Source: Bacillota bacterium (GTDB lineage: Bacteria > Bacillota > Clostridia > Oscillospirales > Oscillospiraceae). Taken from it: 64,000 nt of DNA. The notes beneath the pieces were generated by a model that saw nothing but the letters and a program-made list of their open reading frames with translations, made no database searches and had not been told where the DNA came from. This document shows, in pieces, positions 15,479-24,779 of this stretch. Position 1 is the stretch's first letter; each line of letters begins with the position of its first letter. The stretch is from NCBI GenBank assembly GCA_023402075.1, contig JAEXCS010000002.1:1-64000 (forward strand), read 5' to 3'. The position numbers were made by a program, and so were the translations under genes.

Positions 15479-16415
15479 TTTGCAAAAAGGCGTTAAAAAC
15501 GTGGGAAGCGCATTGGAAAAAGCGGCGGAAGTAGGAAAAAAAGCTGCCGGTGATACGCTTACGAGCGCGCAATCTCTCGTTTCTAAGGCACAGGAAGAAA
15601 ACCGAAAAGCACTTATTAGAAAATACAATCCAATTTTCCCAGAGGATTATAAAAAAGAGGACTTCGGCATTCCAAATCTGGTCATGATCGTTGATGATGT
15701 TGTGCGCAAAGGCATTGATGTATGCGAAGGTGCCATTGGTTGGCGCAGCAATACCAAAGGAGTGGAAGTATTTAGTCTGTACGATGAGGCAATTGCGTTC
15801 AGCGGGCTTCACTTTATTCCCGCTGCCGTTTGCGATTCGGTATACTATGTAGACCCGTTTGACAGAACACGTTTTATCCGTTTGGATTGCTATTTTGATA
15901 AGATGCAGGAATCCAGACTGGCGGAGCTGCAGCACATTGCGTACTGCTTGGGAGCAAAGAGTTATAGCGTAGAAATGGCAGATACCTCAAGTGAGAAAAG
16001 AGAGGCGAGCCAACGAGCGTCGGCGCGTGCAAAGGACGGATTAGGCGTTATAAAAGCAAGTGCAAACAGTAGCGAGGAGCGAAGTGTAACATCCGAAAAA
16101 GAATCCAAGCGAAAATCCGTGGCACACGCTGAGTTTGTTGGCGAGCGGCAACCTATACCGCCCACCCTGGCTTGGTTTGCCCATGATGACAATATCCGAA
16201 ACTTGATTGACATGCGTTGCACAGGTAAGGGAAACGGAGCGATCAAGGCGTTTACCATTGAGTTTAAAGGTTCCGATTTCGCCACCATCGGAGCAAACAC
16301 CGCAGCAAAGATTGATGGGGCAATGAGTAAGATTTCTGCCGGGAGCGATTTTGCGCTCCAGAGCAAGGTTACAGAGGAACGCCATCATAGGTTGATTTAT
16401 CAAATTGAGTTTTGA
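15468..16415 (+). CDS. uncharacterised 315-residue protein of defence operon
   Basis: The start MKIDLQKGVKNVGSALEKAA at 15468 has GGAG upstream and overlaps the preceding gene. The first 45 residues are an amphipathic Ala/Lys-rich helix; residues about 50-170 look like a mixed alpha/beta domain with many aromatic residues. A charged linker rich in Ser/Lys/Glu (about 172-220) follows, and then a C-terminal alpha/beta segment. There are no P-loop, nuclease or clear membrane motifs. I do not recognise a family. Operon position makes it a candidate sensor, effector or adaptor for the helicases that follow. Confidence 0.75.
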   Translation: MKIDLQKGVKNVGSALEKAAEVGKKAAGDTLTSAQSLVSKAQEENRKALIRKYNPIFPEDYKKEDFGIPNLVMIVDDVVRKGIDVCEGAIGWRSNTKGVEVFSLYDEAIAFSGLHFIPAAVCDSVYYVDPFDRTRFIRLDCYFDKMQESRLAELQHIAYCLGAKSYSVEMADTSSEKREASQRASARAKDGLGVIKASANSSEERSVTSEKESKRKSVAHAEFVGERQPIPPTLAWFAHDDNIRNLIDMRCTGKGNGAIKAFTIEFKGSDFATIGANTAAKIDGAMSKISAGSDFALQSKVTEERHHRLIYQIEF

Positions 16416-16425
16416 GGTGCCACTC

Positions 16426-19400
16426 ATGTTACGTCCCGGCCTATACGAACAAGTCATCAACACAAAACTGAAAAGCGAGCTCGCGGAGATCCCGCAGGCC
16501 CGCAAGGATACTGCGCCCATCGACAAGGCGGAGGCCTCCCATGTGCTCTCGCAGTATCTGGCGGACGTTGTTCAAAAGGGCCTGGACAACGTACTCGATA
16601 ACGGCGGCGATATCGCCGCACAAGTGGCACTCACCAATCAAATCGTCACCTTAATACAGACTTCCACACAAGAAGCTGACTTTGCCGCTCTGTCCGTCGC
16701 GGAGCAGGCAGAGCAGCTTCTTGCGCTTTTACGGGAAGCAGACCCCCGGCTGGCAGCCGGCAAAACCGCCGCCGACCTTACCCGTCCGGAGACCTCCATG
16801 GCCCAGAGCAGCCTGTTCACCGGCGCTGTTCACGAGCCACAGATGTACACGGAGCTAAAAAAAGAGATTGCTTCCGCCGACCGCATCGACATGCTGGTGA
16901 GCTTCATCAAGTGGAGCGGCTTGCGCCTCATCATGGACGAGCTGCGGGAGTTTACCAAAAATGGCGGCAAGCTGCGCATCATCACCACCTCCTACATGGG
17001 CGCAACGGACGTGAAAGCTATTGAAGAGTTACGTCAGCTGCCCAACACGCAGATCAAAGTCAGCTACAATACGAAGCAAACGCGGCTCCACGCAAAGGCG
17101 TATGTGTTTTCCCGGGACACCGGCTTCACCACCGCCTATGTAGGCTCCTCCAACCTCTCCAATGCGGCGTTGACCAGCGGTTTGGAGTGGAACACCAAGG
17201 TCACCAAGCGGGACCTGCCCGAGACCATCGATAAAATTGTCGCCACCTTTGAGTATTACTGGAACGACCGGGAATTCGAGTATTATGCTGAGGATCAGCG
17301 GGAGCGGCTTGCCCGCGCGCTGAAGGCGGAGAAATACTACGACGCCAACAATCCCGAGCTCTACACCATGGACATCGCGCCTTATTCCTACCAGCAGGAG
17401 ATTTTGGATAGGCTGGAGGCCGAGCGCACCGTCCGCGGCTACACCCGCAATCTGGTGATCGCTGCCACCGGCACGGGCAAAACCGTCATCTCCGCGCTGG
17501 ACTTCAAGCGCTTCCGCAAGCAAAATCCAGGTAAGCCCTGCCGCCTGCTGTTTGTGGCGCATCATGAGGAAATCCTCAAGCAGAGCCTGTATACCTTCCG
17601 CGCCGTGCTGAAGGACGCTAATTTTGGCGAACTATTCGTGGGCAGCTACAAGCCGGAGAGCGTGGACAATCTGTTCTTGTCCATCCAAACCTTCAACTCT
17701 CAGGGCTTCACCGATAAGACGACTCCGGACTTTTATGACTACATTGTGGTGGACGAATTTCACCACGCCGCCGCTCCCAGCTACAAAAAGCTGCTCGAAT
17801 ACTATCAGCCGAAAATCCTGTTGGGGCTCACCGCCACGCCGGAACGTATGGACGGTAAAAGCATCCTGCCCTACTTCAATAACCGCATCGCGGCAGAGAT
17901 CCGTCTGCCCGAGGCCATCGACCGGAAGCTCCTGTGCCCGTTTCAGTATTTTGGCGTGACGGACAATATCGATCTGGATACCCTGCGCTGGAGCGCCGGC
18001 GGCTACGACAAGACGGAGCTCTCCAATCTCTATACCCTCAGCGGAGTCGCCGCGAACCGCCGCGCAGATTTAGTGGTTTCTTCTCTGCACAAATATGTCA
18101 CCGACATTGACGATGTGAAGGGTCTGGGCTTCTGTGTATCCATTGAACACGCACAGTTCATGTGCAGCTATTTCAACGACCACGGCATCCCGGCCATGTA
18201 CCTGATCGGTTCCTCGCCAGATGAAGAACGGCAGACCGCCAAGCAGCGACTGGTGACCGGCGACGTGCGCTTCATCTTTGTGGTGGACATCTACAACGAG
18301 GGCGTGGACATTCCGGAGGTCAACACGGTGCTGTTTCTTCGCCCTACGGAATCCCTGACGATTTTCTTGCAACAGTTGGGGCGCGGCCTGCGTCTCGCCG
18401 AGGATAAAGAGTGCCTGACCGTGCTGGATTTTATCGGTCAGGCAAACAGGAATTATAACTTTGAGGACAAGTTCGCGGCGCTGCTTTCCAACACCAATCG
18501 CAGCGTGACCCGTGAGCTGAAGGATGGTTTTGTCTCCGTCCCCAAAGGCTGCTATATTCAGCTGGAGAAAAAGGCCGCCAAGTACATCTTGGACAACATT
18601 CGCGCCTCTTATGGCAACAGTACCGGACTGGTGTCGCGGATTGCCAGCTTTTCGGACGACAGCGGCCTTAACCTGACGCTGGGCAACTTCCTCGATTACT
18701 ATCACCTTGACCCCCGCGCCATCTACAAGTTCTCCTCCTTTTCCCGTCTCTGCGCCCGTGCGGATGTGGCGGAGGATTTTGCGGAGCCGCTGGAGGACAC
18801 GATCACAAAGGCGATGACGAGGTTTTCTGTGCTGGACTCCCGGCGATTCATCTCTTTCTTGCTGGACCTTCTGCCCCGGCTGGACGATGTGGATTTCACC
18901 GCGCTGCCGGATCTGGACAAGCGGATGCTGCAAATGTTCTACGTCACCGTCTGGGGCAAGGCGGTGGAGGACTGGAACGCTGATGAGGTTCTGGACAACC
19001 TGTATGGGCTGGCAGATAGCCCGGTGATGCGCGCGGAGCTCTTGGAGCTGCTGCGCTACCAATATAACCGCATTGACTTTATTGACGAGCCGGTGGATTT
19101 GAACTTTGACTGTCCGCTGGATCTGCACTGCACCTACACACGTGATCAGCTGCTGGTTGCCATGGATTTTTTGAAGCCCGCTACCGTGCGTGAGGGCGTG
19201 AAGTGGCTGCCGGATAAGGGCTTGGACGTGTTCTTCGTGACCCTCAACAAGGCGGACAAGGACTACTCGCCAACTACCATGTACAACGATTATTCCGTGA
19301 GCGAGAGTCTGTTCCACTGGCAGAGCCAGAGCACCACAGCGGAGGATTCCTCTACTGGCCAGCGGTACATTCACCACCGGGAACGAGGCTCCAAGGTGCT

Positions 19401-19581
19401 GCTGTTCGTGCGAGAGTTTAAGACTGACCGCGTCACGGGCGGTGCCGGAGCCTACACCTTCCTCGGCACGGCAAACTATGTGAAGCATGAGGGCAGTCGG
19501 CCCATGAATATCACATGGAGACTGGACAGGCCGATTCCGGCAAAGTTCCTCAAGAAAACAAATAAGTTGGTGGTGGGGTAA
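16426..19581 (+). CDS. PLD-nuclease/SF2 helicase fusion (DUF3427-type)
   Basis: This 1051-residue protein has an N-terminal helical part and a phospholipase-D-like domain with one HxK motif, RLHAKAYVF, followed by VGSSNLSNAAL (about residues 220-245). A full SF2 helicase core follows: Walker A AATGTGKT (about 345), DEFHH (about 441), LTATPERMDG and motif VI QQLGRGLRLAED (about 648). The last 350 residues resemble the DUF3427 region. One HxK copy implies dimerisation for activity. ATG 16426 is chosen for its GAGGTG site. It probably unwinds and cuts invading DNA. Confidence 0.88.
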   Translation: MLRPGLYEQVINTKLKSELAEIPQARKDTAPIDKAEASHVLSQYLADVVQKGLDNVLDNGGDIAAQVALTNQIVTLIQTSTQEADFAALSVAEQAEQLLALLREADPRLAAGKTAADLTRPETSMAQSSLFTGAVHEPQMYTELKKEIASADRIDMLVSFIKWSGLRLIMDELREFTKNGGKLRIITTSYMGATDVKAIEELRQLPNTQIKVSYNTKQTRLHAKAYVFSRDTGFTTAYVGSSNLSNAALTSGLEWNTKVTKRDLPETIDKIVATFEYYWNDREFEYYAEDQRERLARALKAEKYYDANNPELYTMDIAPYSYQQEILDRLEAERTVRGYTRNLVIAATGTGKTVISALDFKRFRKQNPGKPCRLLFVAHHEEILKQSLYTFRAVLKDANFGELFVGSYKPESVDNLFLSIQTFNSQGFTDKTTPDFYDYIVVDEFHHAAAPSYKKLLEYYQPKILLGLTATPERMDGKSILPYFNNRIAAEIRLPEAIDRKLLCPFQYFGVTDNIDLDTLRWSAGGYDKTELSNLYTLSGVAANRRADLVVSSLHKYVTDIDDVKGLGFCVSIEHAQFMCSYFNDHGIPAMYLIGSSPDEERQTAKQRLVTGDVRFIFVVDIYNEGVDIPEVNTVLFLRPTESLTIFLQQLGRGLRLAEDKECLTVLDFIGQANRNYNFEDKFAALLSNTNRSVTRELKDGFVSVPKGCYIQLEKKAAKYILDNIRASYGNSTGLVSRIASFSDDSGLNLTLGNFLDYYHLDPRAIYKFSSFSRLCARADVAEDFAEPLEDTITKAMTRFSVLDSRRFISFLLDLLPRLDDVDFTALPDLDKRMLQMFYVTVWGKAVEDWNADEVLDNLYGLADSPVMRAELLELLRYQYNRIDFIDEPVDLNFDCPLDLHCTYTRDQLLVAMDFLKPATVREGVKWLPDKGLDVFFVTLNKADKDYSPTTMYNDYSVSESLFHWQSQSTTAEDSSTGQRYIHHRERGSKVLLFVREFKTDRVTGGAGAYTFLGTANYVKHEGSRPMNITWRLDRPIPAKFLKKTNKLVVG

Positions 19582-19582
19582 G

Positions 19583-19975
19583 ATGACCGAAGTAGTTGCC
19601 GCCCTAATATGGGACAAGAATAAATTTATGATCTGCCAGCGGCCGACAAACAAGGCGCGTGGAATGCTGTGGGAGTTCGTCGGCGGCAAGGTGGAGCCCG
19701 GTGAAACAAAGGAGCAGGCGCTTATCCGCGAGTGTCAGGAGGAGTTGGCCATTACCCTCTCCGTTGGCGAGGTGTTTATGGCCGTAGTCCACGAATACCC
19801 CGACCTGACCGTGCACCTGACGCTGTTCAATGCAATCATTGCGGAGGGTACGCCGCAAAAGCTGGAGCACAACGATATCCGCTGGGTCACCGTGGATGAG
19901 ATACCGGAGTATGCCTTCTGCCCCGCAGACGAAACAATATTGAGTAAGATTTCCGCAGCAGAAATGAAAAAGTGA
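19583..19975 (+). CDS. NUDIX hydrolase (MutT-like)
   Basis: The 130-residue protein has the NUDIX box with GETKEQALIRECQEEL (starting about residue 40), including the REXXEE metal-binding core, preceded by WEFVGGKVEPG as in MutT-type (deoxy)nucleoside triphosphate pyrophosphohydrolases. It would hydrolyse oxidised or modified dNTPs to monophosphates. It starts one base after the helicase stop. NUDIX proteins next to DUF3427-type helicases are a recurrent pairing, as I recall it. Confidence 0.88.
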   Translation: MTEVVAALIWDKNKFMICQRPTNKARGMLWEFVGGKVEPGETKEQALIRECQEELAITLSVGEVFMAVVHEYPDLTVHLTLFNAIIAEGTPQKLEHNDIRWVTVDEIPEYAFCPADETILSKISAAEMKK

Positions 19976-19986
19976 GGGAAATGAAA

Positions 19987-21105
19987 ATGAGCGAGCGATA
20001 TATCGCATTCGACGTAGAGACTCCGAACTATGCCAATGACCGTATCAGCGCGATTGGCATTTCCGTGATTGAAAATGGATGCGTAACCAGTGATTTCTAT
20101 ACGCTTGTCAATCCAGAAGCTCACTTTGACCCATTTAATATTCAGCTTACCGGGAGCACACCGGAGATGGTGGCGGATAAGCCCACATTTCCGGAACTGT
20201 GGGAGAAAATCCAGCCGATCATGGACAGCGGCCTGCTAATCGCACATAATGCGCCGTTTGACATGGGCGTATTGGCCCAGTGTCTGAATAATTATCGCAT
20301 TGAATGGCAGCCCTTTACCTATTACGCCTGCACGTGTGTCATGGGCCGGGCTTGTTATCCGAATCTCAATAATCACAAGTTAAACACGCTTTGCGAGTAT
20401 TTGCAGTTGGATCTGGATCATCACAATGCCGGTAGCGACAGCCGTGCCTGTGCAGAGCTGCTGCTGGACTACATACGCCACGGTTTAACGCCAGAACGTT
20501 TTCTACGAAGATATGATTTGGCACAGCGCCGCACCCTGCGCACACCTCCCAAAGCAGCGCCAAGCGAAACGACAAGGCAACTTCTCGAACTGAAAGAGCT
20601 TCTTGGCGCGGTCACTGCAGATAACGAACTAAAAGAAGAAGAAGTTCTGTTCCTTCAGAACTGGATGGTGCGGAATATTACACTGCGCGGTAACTTTCCG
20701 TTTGACAAGATATTTGAAACCGTAGACAAAGCGCTGGAAGACGGCATCCTCGAAAAATTCGAATTGGACTCAATGCTCCAATTATTCGAGCGAATTACGG
20801 ACCCGGTTGCAAGTGCCTGTAGCTGCGACTGCTTTGACATCAGCGGTAAGACGTTTTGTCTAACAGGTGAATTTGAGTTTGGGAGCCGGTCCGAAGTGGA
20901 ATCCGCACTTTGCCAAAAAGGCGGTACTCCGGTCGGCAGTGTGACAAGGAAAACGGATTGCCTGGTTGTCGGAAGTAAAGGCAGTGAAGCTTGGAGCAAT
21001 GGAAATTATGGAACCAAAGTGAAAAAGGCAATGGAACTTCAAGAAAAAGGAATTTCTATACGGATTGTGAAAGAACAGAATATTTGTAGCCTGCTGTCTG
21101 TTTGA
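19987..21105 (+). CDS. DEDDh 3'-5' exonuclease with C-terminal BRCT domain
   Basis: The protein starts MSERYIAFDVETPNYANDRI, giving the first acidic pair D-x-E (residues 9 and 11). NAPFD (about 88-92) and HHNAGSDSRA (about 145-154) complete a DnaQ-like DEDDh site. A middle helical region (about 210-280) leads to a BRCT domain, FCLTGEFEFGSRSEVE to the end, as in DNA ligase A. The BRCT part could bind phosphate-bearing DNA ends or partners. ATG 19987 is chosen because GAGG is nine bases upstream. It should trim DNA, perhaps products of the helicase-nucleases. Confidence 0.88.
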   Translation: MSERYIAFDVETPNYANDRISAIGISVIENGCVTSDFYTLVNPEAHFDPFNIQLTGSTPEMVADKPTFPELWEKIQPIMDSGLLIAHNAPFDMGVLAQCLNNYRIEWQPFTYYACTCVMGRACYPNLNNHKLNTLCEYLQLDLDHHNAGSDSRACAELLLDYIRHGLTPERFLRRYDLAQRRTLRTPPKAAPSETTRQLLELKELLGAVTADNELKEEEVLFLQNWMVRNITLRGNFPFDKIFETVDKALEDGILEKFELDSMLQLFERITDPVASACSCDCFDISGKTFCLTGEFEFGSRSEVESALCQKGGTPVGSVTRKTDCLVVGSKGSEAWSNGNYGTKVKKAMELQEKGISIRIVKEQNICSLLSV

Positions 21106-21117
21106 AAGGATTGCGTT

Positions 21118-21438
21118 ATGAAAGTCAAGGTGTATAACAAACTCGTCCGCGACCACATTCCGGAGATCATCGAGTCCTCTGGCAAGGTTTGTATGACTGA
21201 GATTCTTACGGATGAAGCTTATCTCAAAATGCTGGATAATAAGCTGGATGAGGAGTTGGCGGAATACCATAAGGATCAGAACATTGAGGAGCTGGCTGAT
21301 CTTTTGGAGGTCATCCGCGCCTGTACAATTGCCCGTGGCTATTCCACGGATGAACTGAAGAATGTGCGCGCAGACAAAGCCGCCAAACGCGGCGGTTTTG
21401 AGCAGAAAATATTGCTCAAGGAAGTTATCGAGAATTGA
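21118..21438 (+). CDS. MazG-like nucleoside triphosphate pyrophosphohydrolase
   Basis: The 106-residue protein begins MKVKVYNKLVRDHIPEIIES and has the all-alpha NTP-PPase pattern with KLDEELAEYHKD and ELADLLEVIRA, the two EExxE/ExxD helices that bind magnesium. Such proteins convert NTPs or dNTPs to monophosphates plus pyrophosphate, as house-cleaning enzymes or in stress responses. It is the second nucleotide-hydrolysing enzyme in this operon. Confidence 0.85.
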   Translation: MKVKVYNKLVRDHIPEIIESSGKVCMTEILTDEAYLKMLDNKLDEELAEYHKDQNIEELADLLEVIRACTIARGYSTDELKNVRADKAAKRGGFEQKILLKEVIEN

Positions 21439-21447
21439 GGTGATCCC

Positions 21448-23712
21448 ATGCCCACATACCACGCCGCGTCCGGAAGCGCGGCTGAGAACTTGTTCATAGA
21501 CCTGTTTGCGGATACCTTTGGTGCGGAAAAGGCAGGGTATCTCTATTCGCAGTACCCGTTTTTCGATATCTACCAAGACAGCCGCTTTGCCGACTTCGTG
21601 CTGGAAACGGGTATGCGCCGAGTTGCATTTGAAGTGGACGATGAAGCCTCACACAATCCGAGGCTCATTTCCACAGACAAGTTCTACGACCATCTGCTCA
21701 AGCAAAACAGTATGGTCTATTTGGGCTGGGACGTATACCGCTTCGCCGTTCGGCAAATGCAGCAGCAGCCGGACTCCATCAAAGACGAACTGCAACTCCT
21801 ACTTGGCAAATATCCACAGTTCAAGGAGATTGAGGACTACCTCCCCACCCAGCGAGCGCGCTCTATCAATGCAGGCAATCTGGAACTGAAAGCGCACCAA
21901 AAGGCGGCGCTGCACTCGCTTCAGGAAATGCGTGAAAACGGCGAAACCATTGGCCTGCTTTATCACGCAACCGGCACTGGCAAGACCGTTACCGCAGTCA
22001 TGGACGCCAAGACCTGCGGCGGACGGACGCTATTCCTTGCCCACACCCACGAGCTGGTGGATCAGGCTGCCGAGACCTTCCGCAAGCTGTGGCCCAGCAT
22101 CACTGTAGGCCGTTACATGGATGCCATCAAGCAGCCAAATGCCCATGTGGTCTGCGGCAGCATCCAAAGCGTTGCGCTGAATTTGGACAAGTTTAAAGAC
22201 AGCGATTTTGACTATCTCATCATTGATGAGGCGCACCACGCTTCCGCCGATACATATCAAAAGGTTTTGGCCTATTTCAAGCCGCAGTTTACGCTGGGGC
22301 TCACCGCCACGCCCGAGCGCACAGATGACAACACCGTCATCTTGAACATATTCAAAAATACAGCGCACAAGCTCGACATTCAGACTGCCGTGGAAATCGG
22401 CGAGCTGGTTCCTGTGCGCTGCATTCGCATCCATACCAATATTGATTTGACCAGAGTACGCTTCAACAGCGTTCAATATAATATCCGCGATTTGGAAAGT
22501 AAAATCTACGTCCCGGAGCGCAACCGCCTCATCATAGACACCTGGCTACAATATGTAAAGAACCGTCGCACGGTGGTATTCTGCGCCAGTGTAAAGCATG
22601 CCGAGGAGATCGCCGCTCTGTTCATCGGCAAGGGCATCGCTGCCTCTGCCGTGTCCGGCAGTATGAAGGCGTCTGAGCGGCAGGAGCATCTTGCCAAGTT
22701 TGCCACCGGCGAAATAAAGGTGCTGTGTGCCTGCGATCTGCTCAACGAGGGTTGGGACTGCCCGCAGACGGAGGTACTGTTCATGGCGCGGCCCACCATG
22801 TCCAAGGTGCTGTACACCCAGCAGTTGGGGCGCGGTATGCGGCTGAGCAACGACAAGGACTGCCTGATGGTGTTCGACTTCGTGGACAACGCCAGCCAAT
22901 ACAATATGCCACAGTCCCTACACCGGCTGTTCCGGTTGAAGGACTATCACGCCGGCGGATTGGCGCTGGCACCGCAGGGACAAAAAGCCGCCGAGGAAGG
23001 CTTGTATGCCAAGGGCGAGAAGCCGGATGCCCTGATCGACTGGCCGGTGGACGCCACTGATTACGAGCTGGTGGACATTTTCAACTGGCAGGAGGAAGCC
23101 GCCGGCATGATCTCGCAGATGGAGTTCGTGCGCCGCGTGGATGTGCAGACCGAGACCATAGAGCGCTATGTTCGGGAGGGGCTCTTGGTGCCGGATCTGG
23201 TGGTACCCATGAGCGAGCATCGCACCTTCAAGTATTTCAAAGAAGAGACGCTGGAAAAGTACGCCGAGCAGTACGGCTGGACGCTGATCGACGATTCCAA
23301 CCGCAAGGACTTGTTTCTGGATATGATTCGGCAGATGGATATGAGCTATTCCTACAAGCCGGTGCTCATCAAGGCCGTGCTGCTGTACGCCGACGAAAAA
23401 GGCCGTGTGAAGCTCGGCGACATCGTGGCGTATTTCCGAGATTTCTATGAGCAGCGCCGCGCCGCCGGGCTGGTTGTAGAAAAGGCCAACAGCATCTACG
23501 CCAAGGGCGGCTACACGAATACGGACGCCGAGCGCAACATCCTCGCCAATCCCTTCAAACGCTTTGAGGACATGCAGATGACGCGGCATACCAAAACGCT
23601 GGGAATCGTCGAGGTGGACGGGGCCGTGTGGAAGAATCTATCGCAAGAAGAGAAAACCGAGATAGAGCGCATTTGCGACCAGAAGCTGACGGAGTACTAT
23701 GCGAGAGTTTGA
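21448..23712 (+). CDS. nuclease-SF2 helicase fusion, second helicase of operon
   Basis: The 754-residue protein has an N-terminal restriction-like nuclease pattern: RFADFVLETG then RVAFEVDDEASH (D49, E62), with a following strand MVYLGWDVYRF as in Vsr/DUF559-like PD-(D/E)XK domains. The SF2 core has Walker A ATGTGKT (about 173), DEAHH (about 260), LTATPERTDD and QQLGRGMRL. The C-terminal 220 residues are unassigned. It resembles type III restriction Res-like helicases without a methylase. The core residues of both domains are present. Confidence 0.85.
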   Translation: MPTYHAASGSAAENLFIDLFADTFGAEKAGYLYSQYPFFDIYQDSRFADFVLETGMRRVAFEVDDEASHNPRLISTDKFYDHLLKQNSMVYLGWDVYRFAVRQMQQQPDSIKDELQLLLGKYPQFKEIEDYLPTQRARSINAGNLELKAHQKAALHSLQEMRENGETIGLLYHATGTGKTVTAVMDAKTCGGRTLFLAHTHELVDQAAETFRKLWPSITVGRYMDAIKQPNAHVVCGSIQSVALNLDKFKDSDFDYLIIDEAHHASADTYQKVLAYFKPQFTLGLTATPERTDDNTVILNIFKNTAHKLDIQTAVEIGELVPVRCIRIHTNIDLTRVRFNSVQYNIRDLESKIYVPERNRLIIDTWLQYVKNRRTVVFCASVKHAEEIAALFIGKGIAASAVSGSMKASERQEHLAKFATGEIKVLCACDLLNEGWDCPQTEVLFMARPTMSKVLYTQQLGRGMRLSNDKDCLMVFDFVDNASQYNMPQSLHRLFRLKDYHAGGLALAPQGQKAAEEGLYAKGEKPDALIDWPVDATDYELVDIFNWQEEAAGMISQMEFVRRVDVQTETIERYVREGLLVPDLVVPMSEHRTFKYFKEETLEKYAEQYGWTLIDDSNRKDLFLDMIRQMDMSYSYKPVLIKAVLLYADEKGRVKLGDIVAYFRDFYEQRRAAGLVVEKANSIYAKGGYTNTDAERNILANPFKRFEDMQMTRHTKTLGIVEVDGAVWKNLSQEEKTEIERICDQKLTEYYARV

Positions 23713-23781
23713 GTTGCAGGATATACAAATTAGGGGAAGTTCAGCGATTGTAATAGAGAGCGCGGATAGGGGATAAATAAT

Positions 23782-24768
23782 ATGACACAAGAAGAAATCT
23801 TTAAGCAAATACAACATGCTGTCTCAGATGTCCCTTTAATGTTGGTTGGGAGTGGATCTTCTGCAGCACATGATTTGCCTGGCATGCAACCGCTCGGTAA
23901 GTATATTCTTACGGAATTATCATGGAAATACTCCGAAGATCCAAGTTGGATACAGTTTGATGAAAACATAAGTAGCGGTCTTGACTTAGAGACCGCCTTA
24001 GCTGATATAGTTTTTTGTCCTGAGATTGTAAATGATATACGAAGAGTTACATGGGAACTTTTATCAAAATCGGATTTGGATCTCTTCTATCGTATTGTTT
24101 TCAATCAAGAACAAATACCCCTTTCGAGGCTAATAAAAAAGTTTTATCAACCGCACCCGCAGTGTGTAAATATAATAACGACTAATTATGATAGAGTTAT
24201 TGAGTATGCCTGTGATGTCGGCCAAATTCCGATATATACCGGGTTTGAAGGATATTTTATTAAGCATTACACTGGAAATTTTGCAAATAAAAACGCGGTC
24301 AATTTGATAAAGGTTCATGGCTCTTTAGATTTTTTCAAGGATTCACATGAAAGCGCCCTATCTTTACCGCTTCAACAAGCTATACCAACCGGATTAAAAG
24401 CAGATATAATTACGCCTGGCATTTCAAAATATCAGGCTGTATTGAGGGGAACGGAGCGACAACTGTTAAATAAATGTGACCTGCTTATTCAGCGAGCCCG
24501 AGCGTACATATGTATCGGGTATGGCTTTAATGATGAGCAAATCCAAGAAAACATAGTGTCAGCAATTAGAACCGGAAAACCCATTGTTAATGTAACGAGA
24601 TCGGTAAGTGAAAAAGCTGCTCATTTGCTGGCGAATAACGCAACATATTACATTTCTATTCAGAGAGGACAAGTTCCAAACACTACAGAATTTTGTGTTA
24701 ATCGAGAAATAACCGTGCTTGAGGGAGAATACTGGACAATTAATGGCTTACTAAAAATTATTGATTAG
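23782..24768 (+). CDS. SIR2-family NADase effector (SIR2-HerA system)
   Basis: The 328-residue protein has the NAD-binding SIR2 motifs: VGSGSSAAHDLPGM (about residues 23-36), TTNYDRVIEYA (about 133) and KVHGSLDFF with the proposed catalytic histidine (about 178). Defence-associated SIR2 proteins deplete NAD on infection. It is 11 bases upstream of a HerA-like ATPase, the pairing of the described SIR2-HerA (Nezha-type) defence system. GC content is visibly lower than in the operon before it. AGGGGA precedes the ATG. Confidence 0.88.
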   Translation: MTQEEIFKQIQHAVSDVPLMLVGSGSSAAHDLPGMQPLGKYILTELSWKYSEDPSWIQFDENISSGLDLETALADIVFCPEIVNDIRRVTWELLSKSDLDLFYRIVFNQEQIPLSRLIKKFYQPHPQCVNIITTNYDRVIEYACDVGQIPIYTGFEGYFIKHYTGNFANKNAVNLIKVHGSLDFFKDSHESALSLPLQQAIPTGLKADIITPGISKYQAVLRGTERQLLNKCDLLIQRARAYICIGYGFNDEQIQENIVSAIRTGKPIVNVTRSVSEKAAHLLANNATYYISIQRGQVPNTTEFCVNREITVLEGEYWTINGLLKIID

Positions 24769-24779
24769 GGGTAATCTAT

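Noticed and set aside
18070..19689. Long minus-strand open frame (539 codons) opposite the first helicase
   Set aside because: It is the antisense of a well-supported helicase gene with clear motifs. Its translation is His/Gln/Val-rich in the way typical of antisense frames, and it has no ribosome-binding site.
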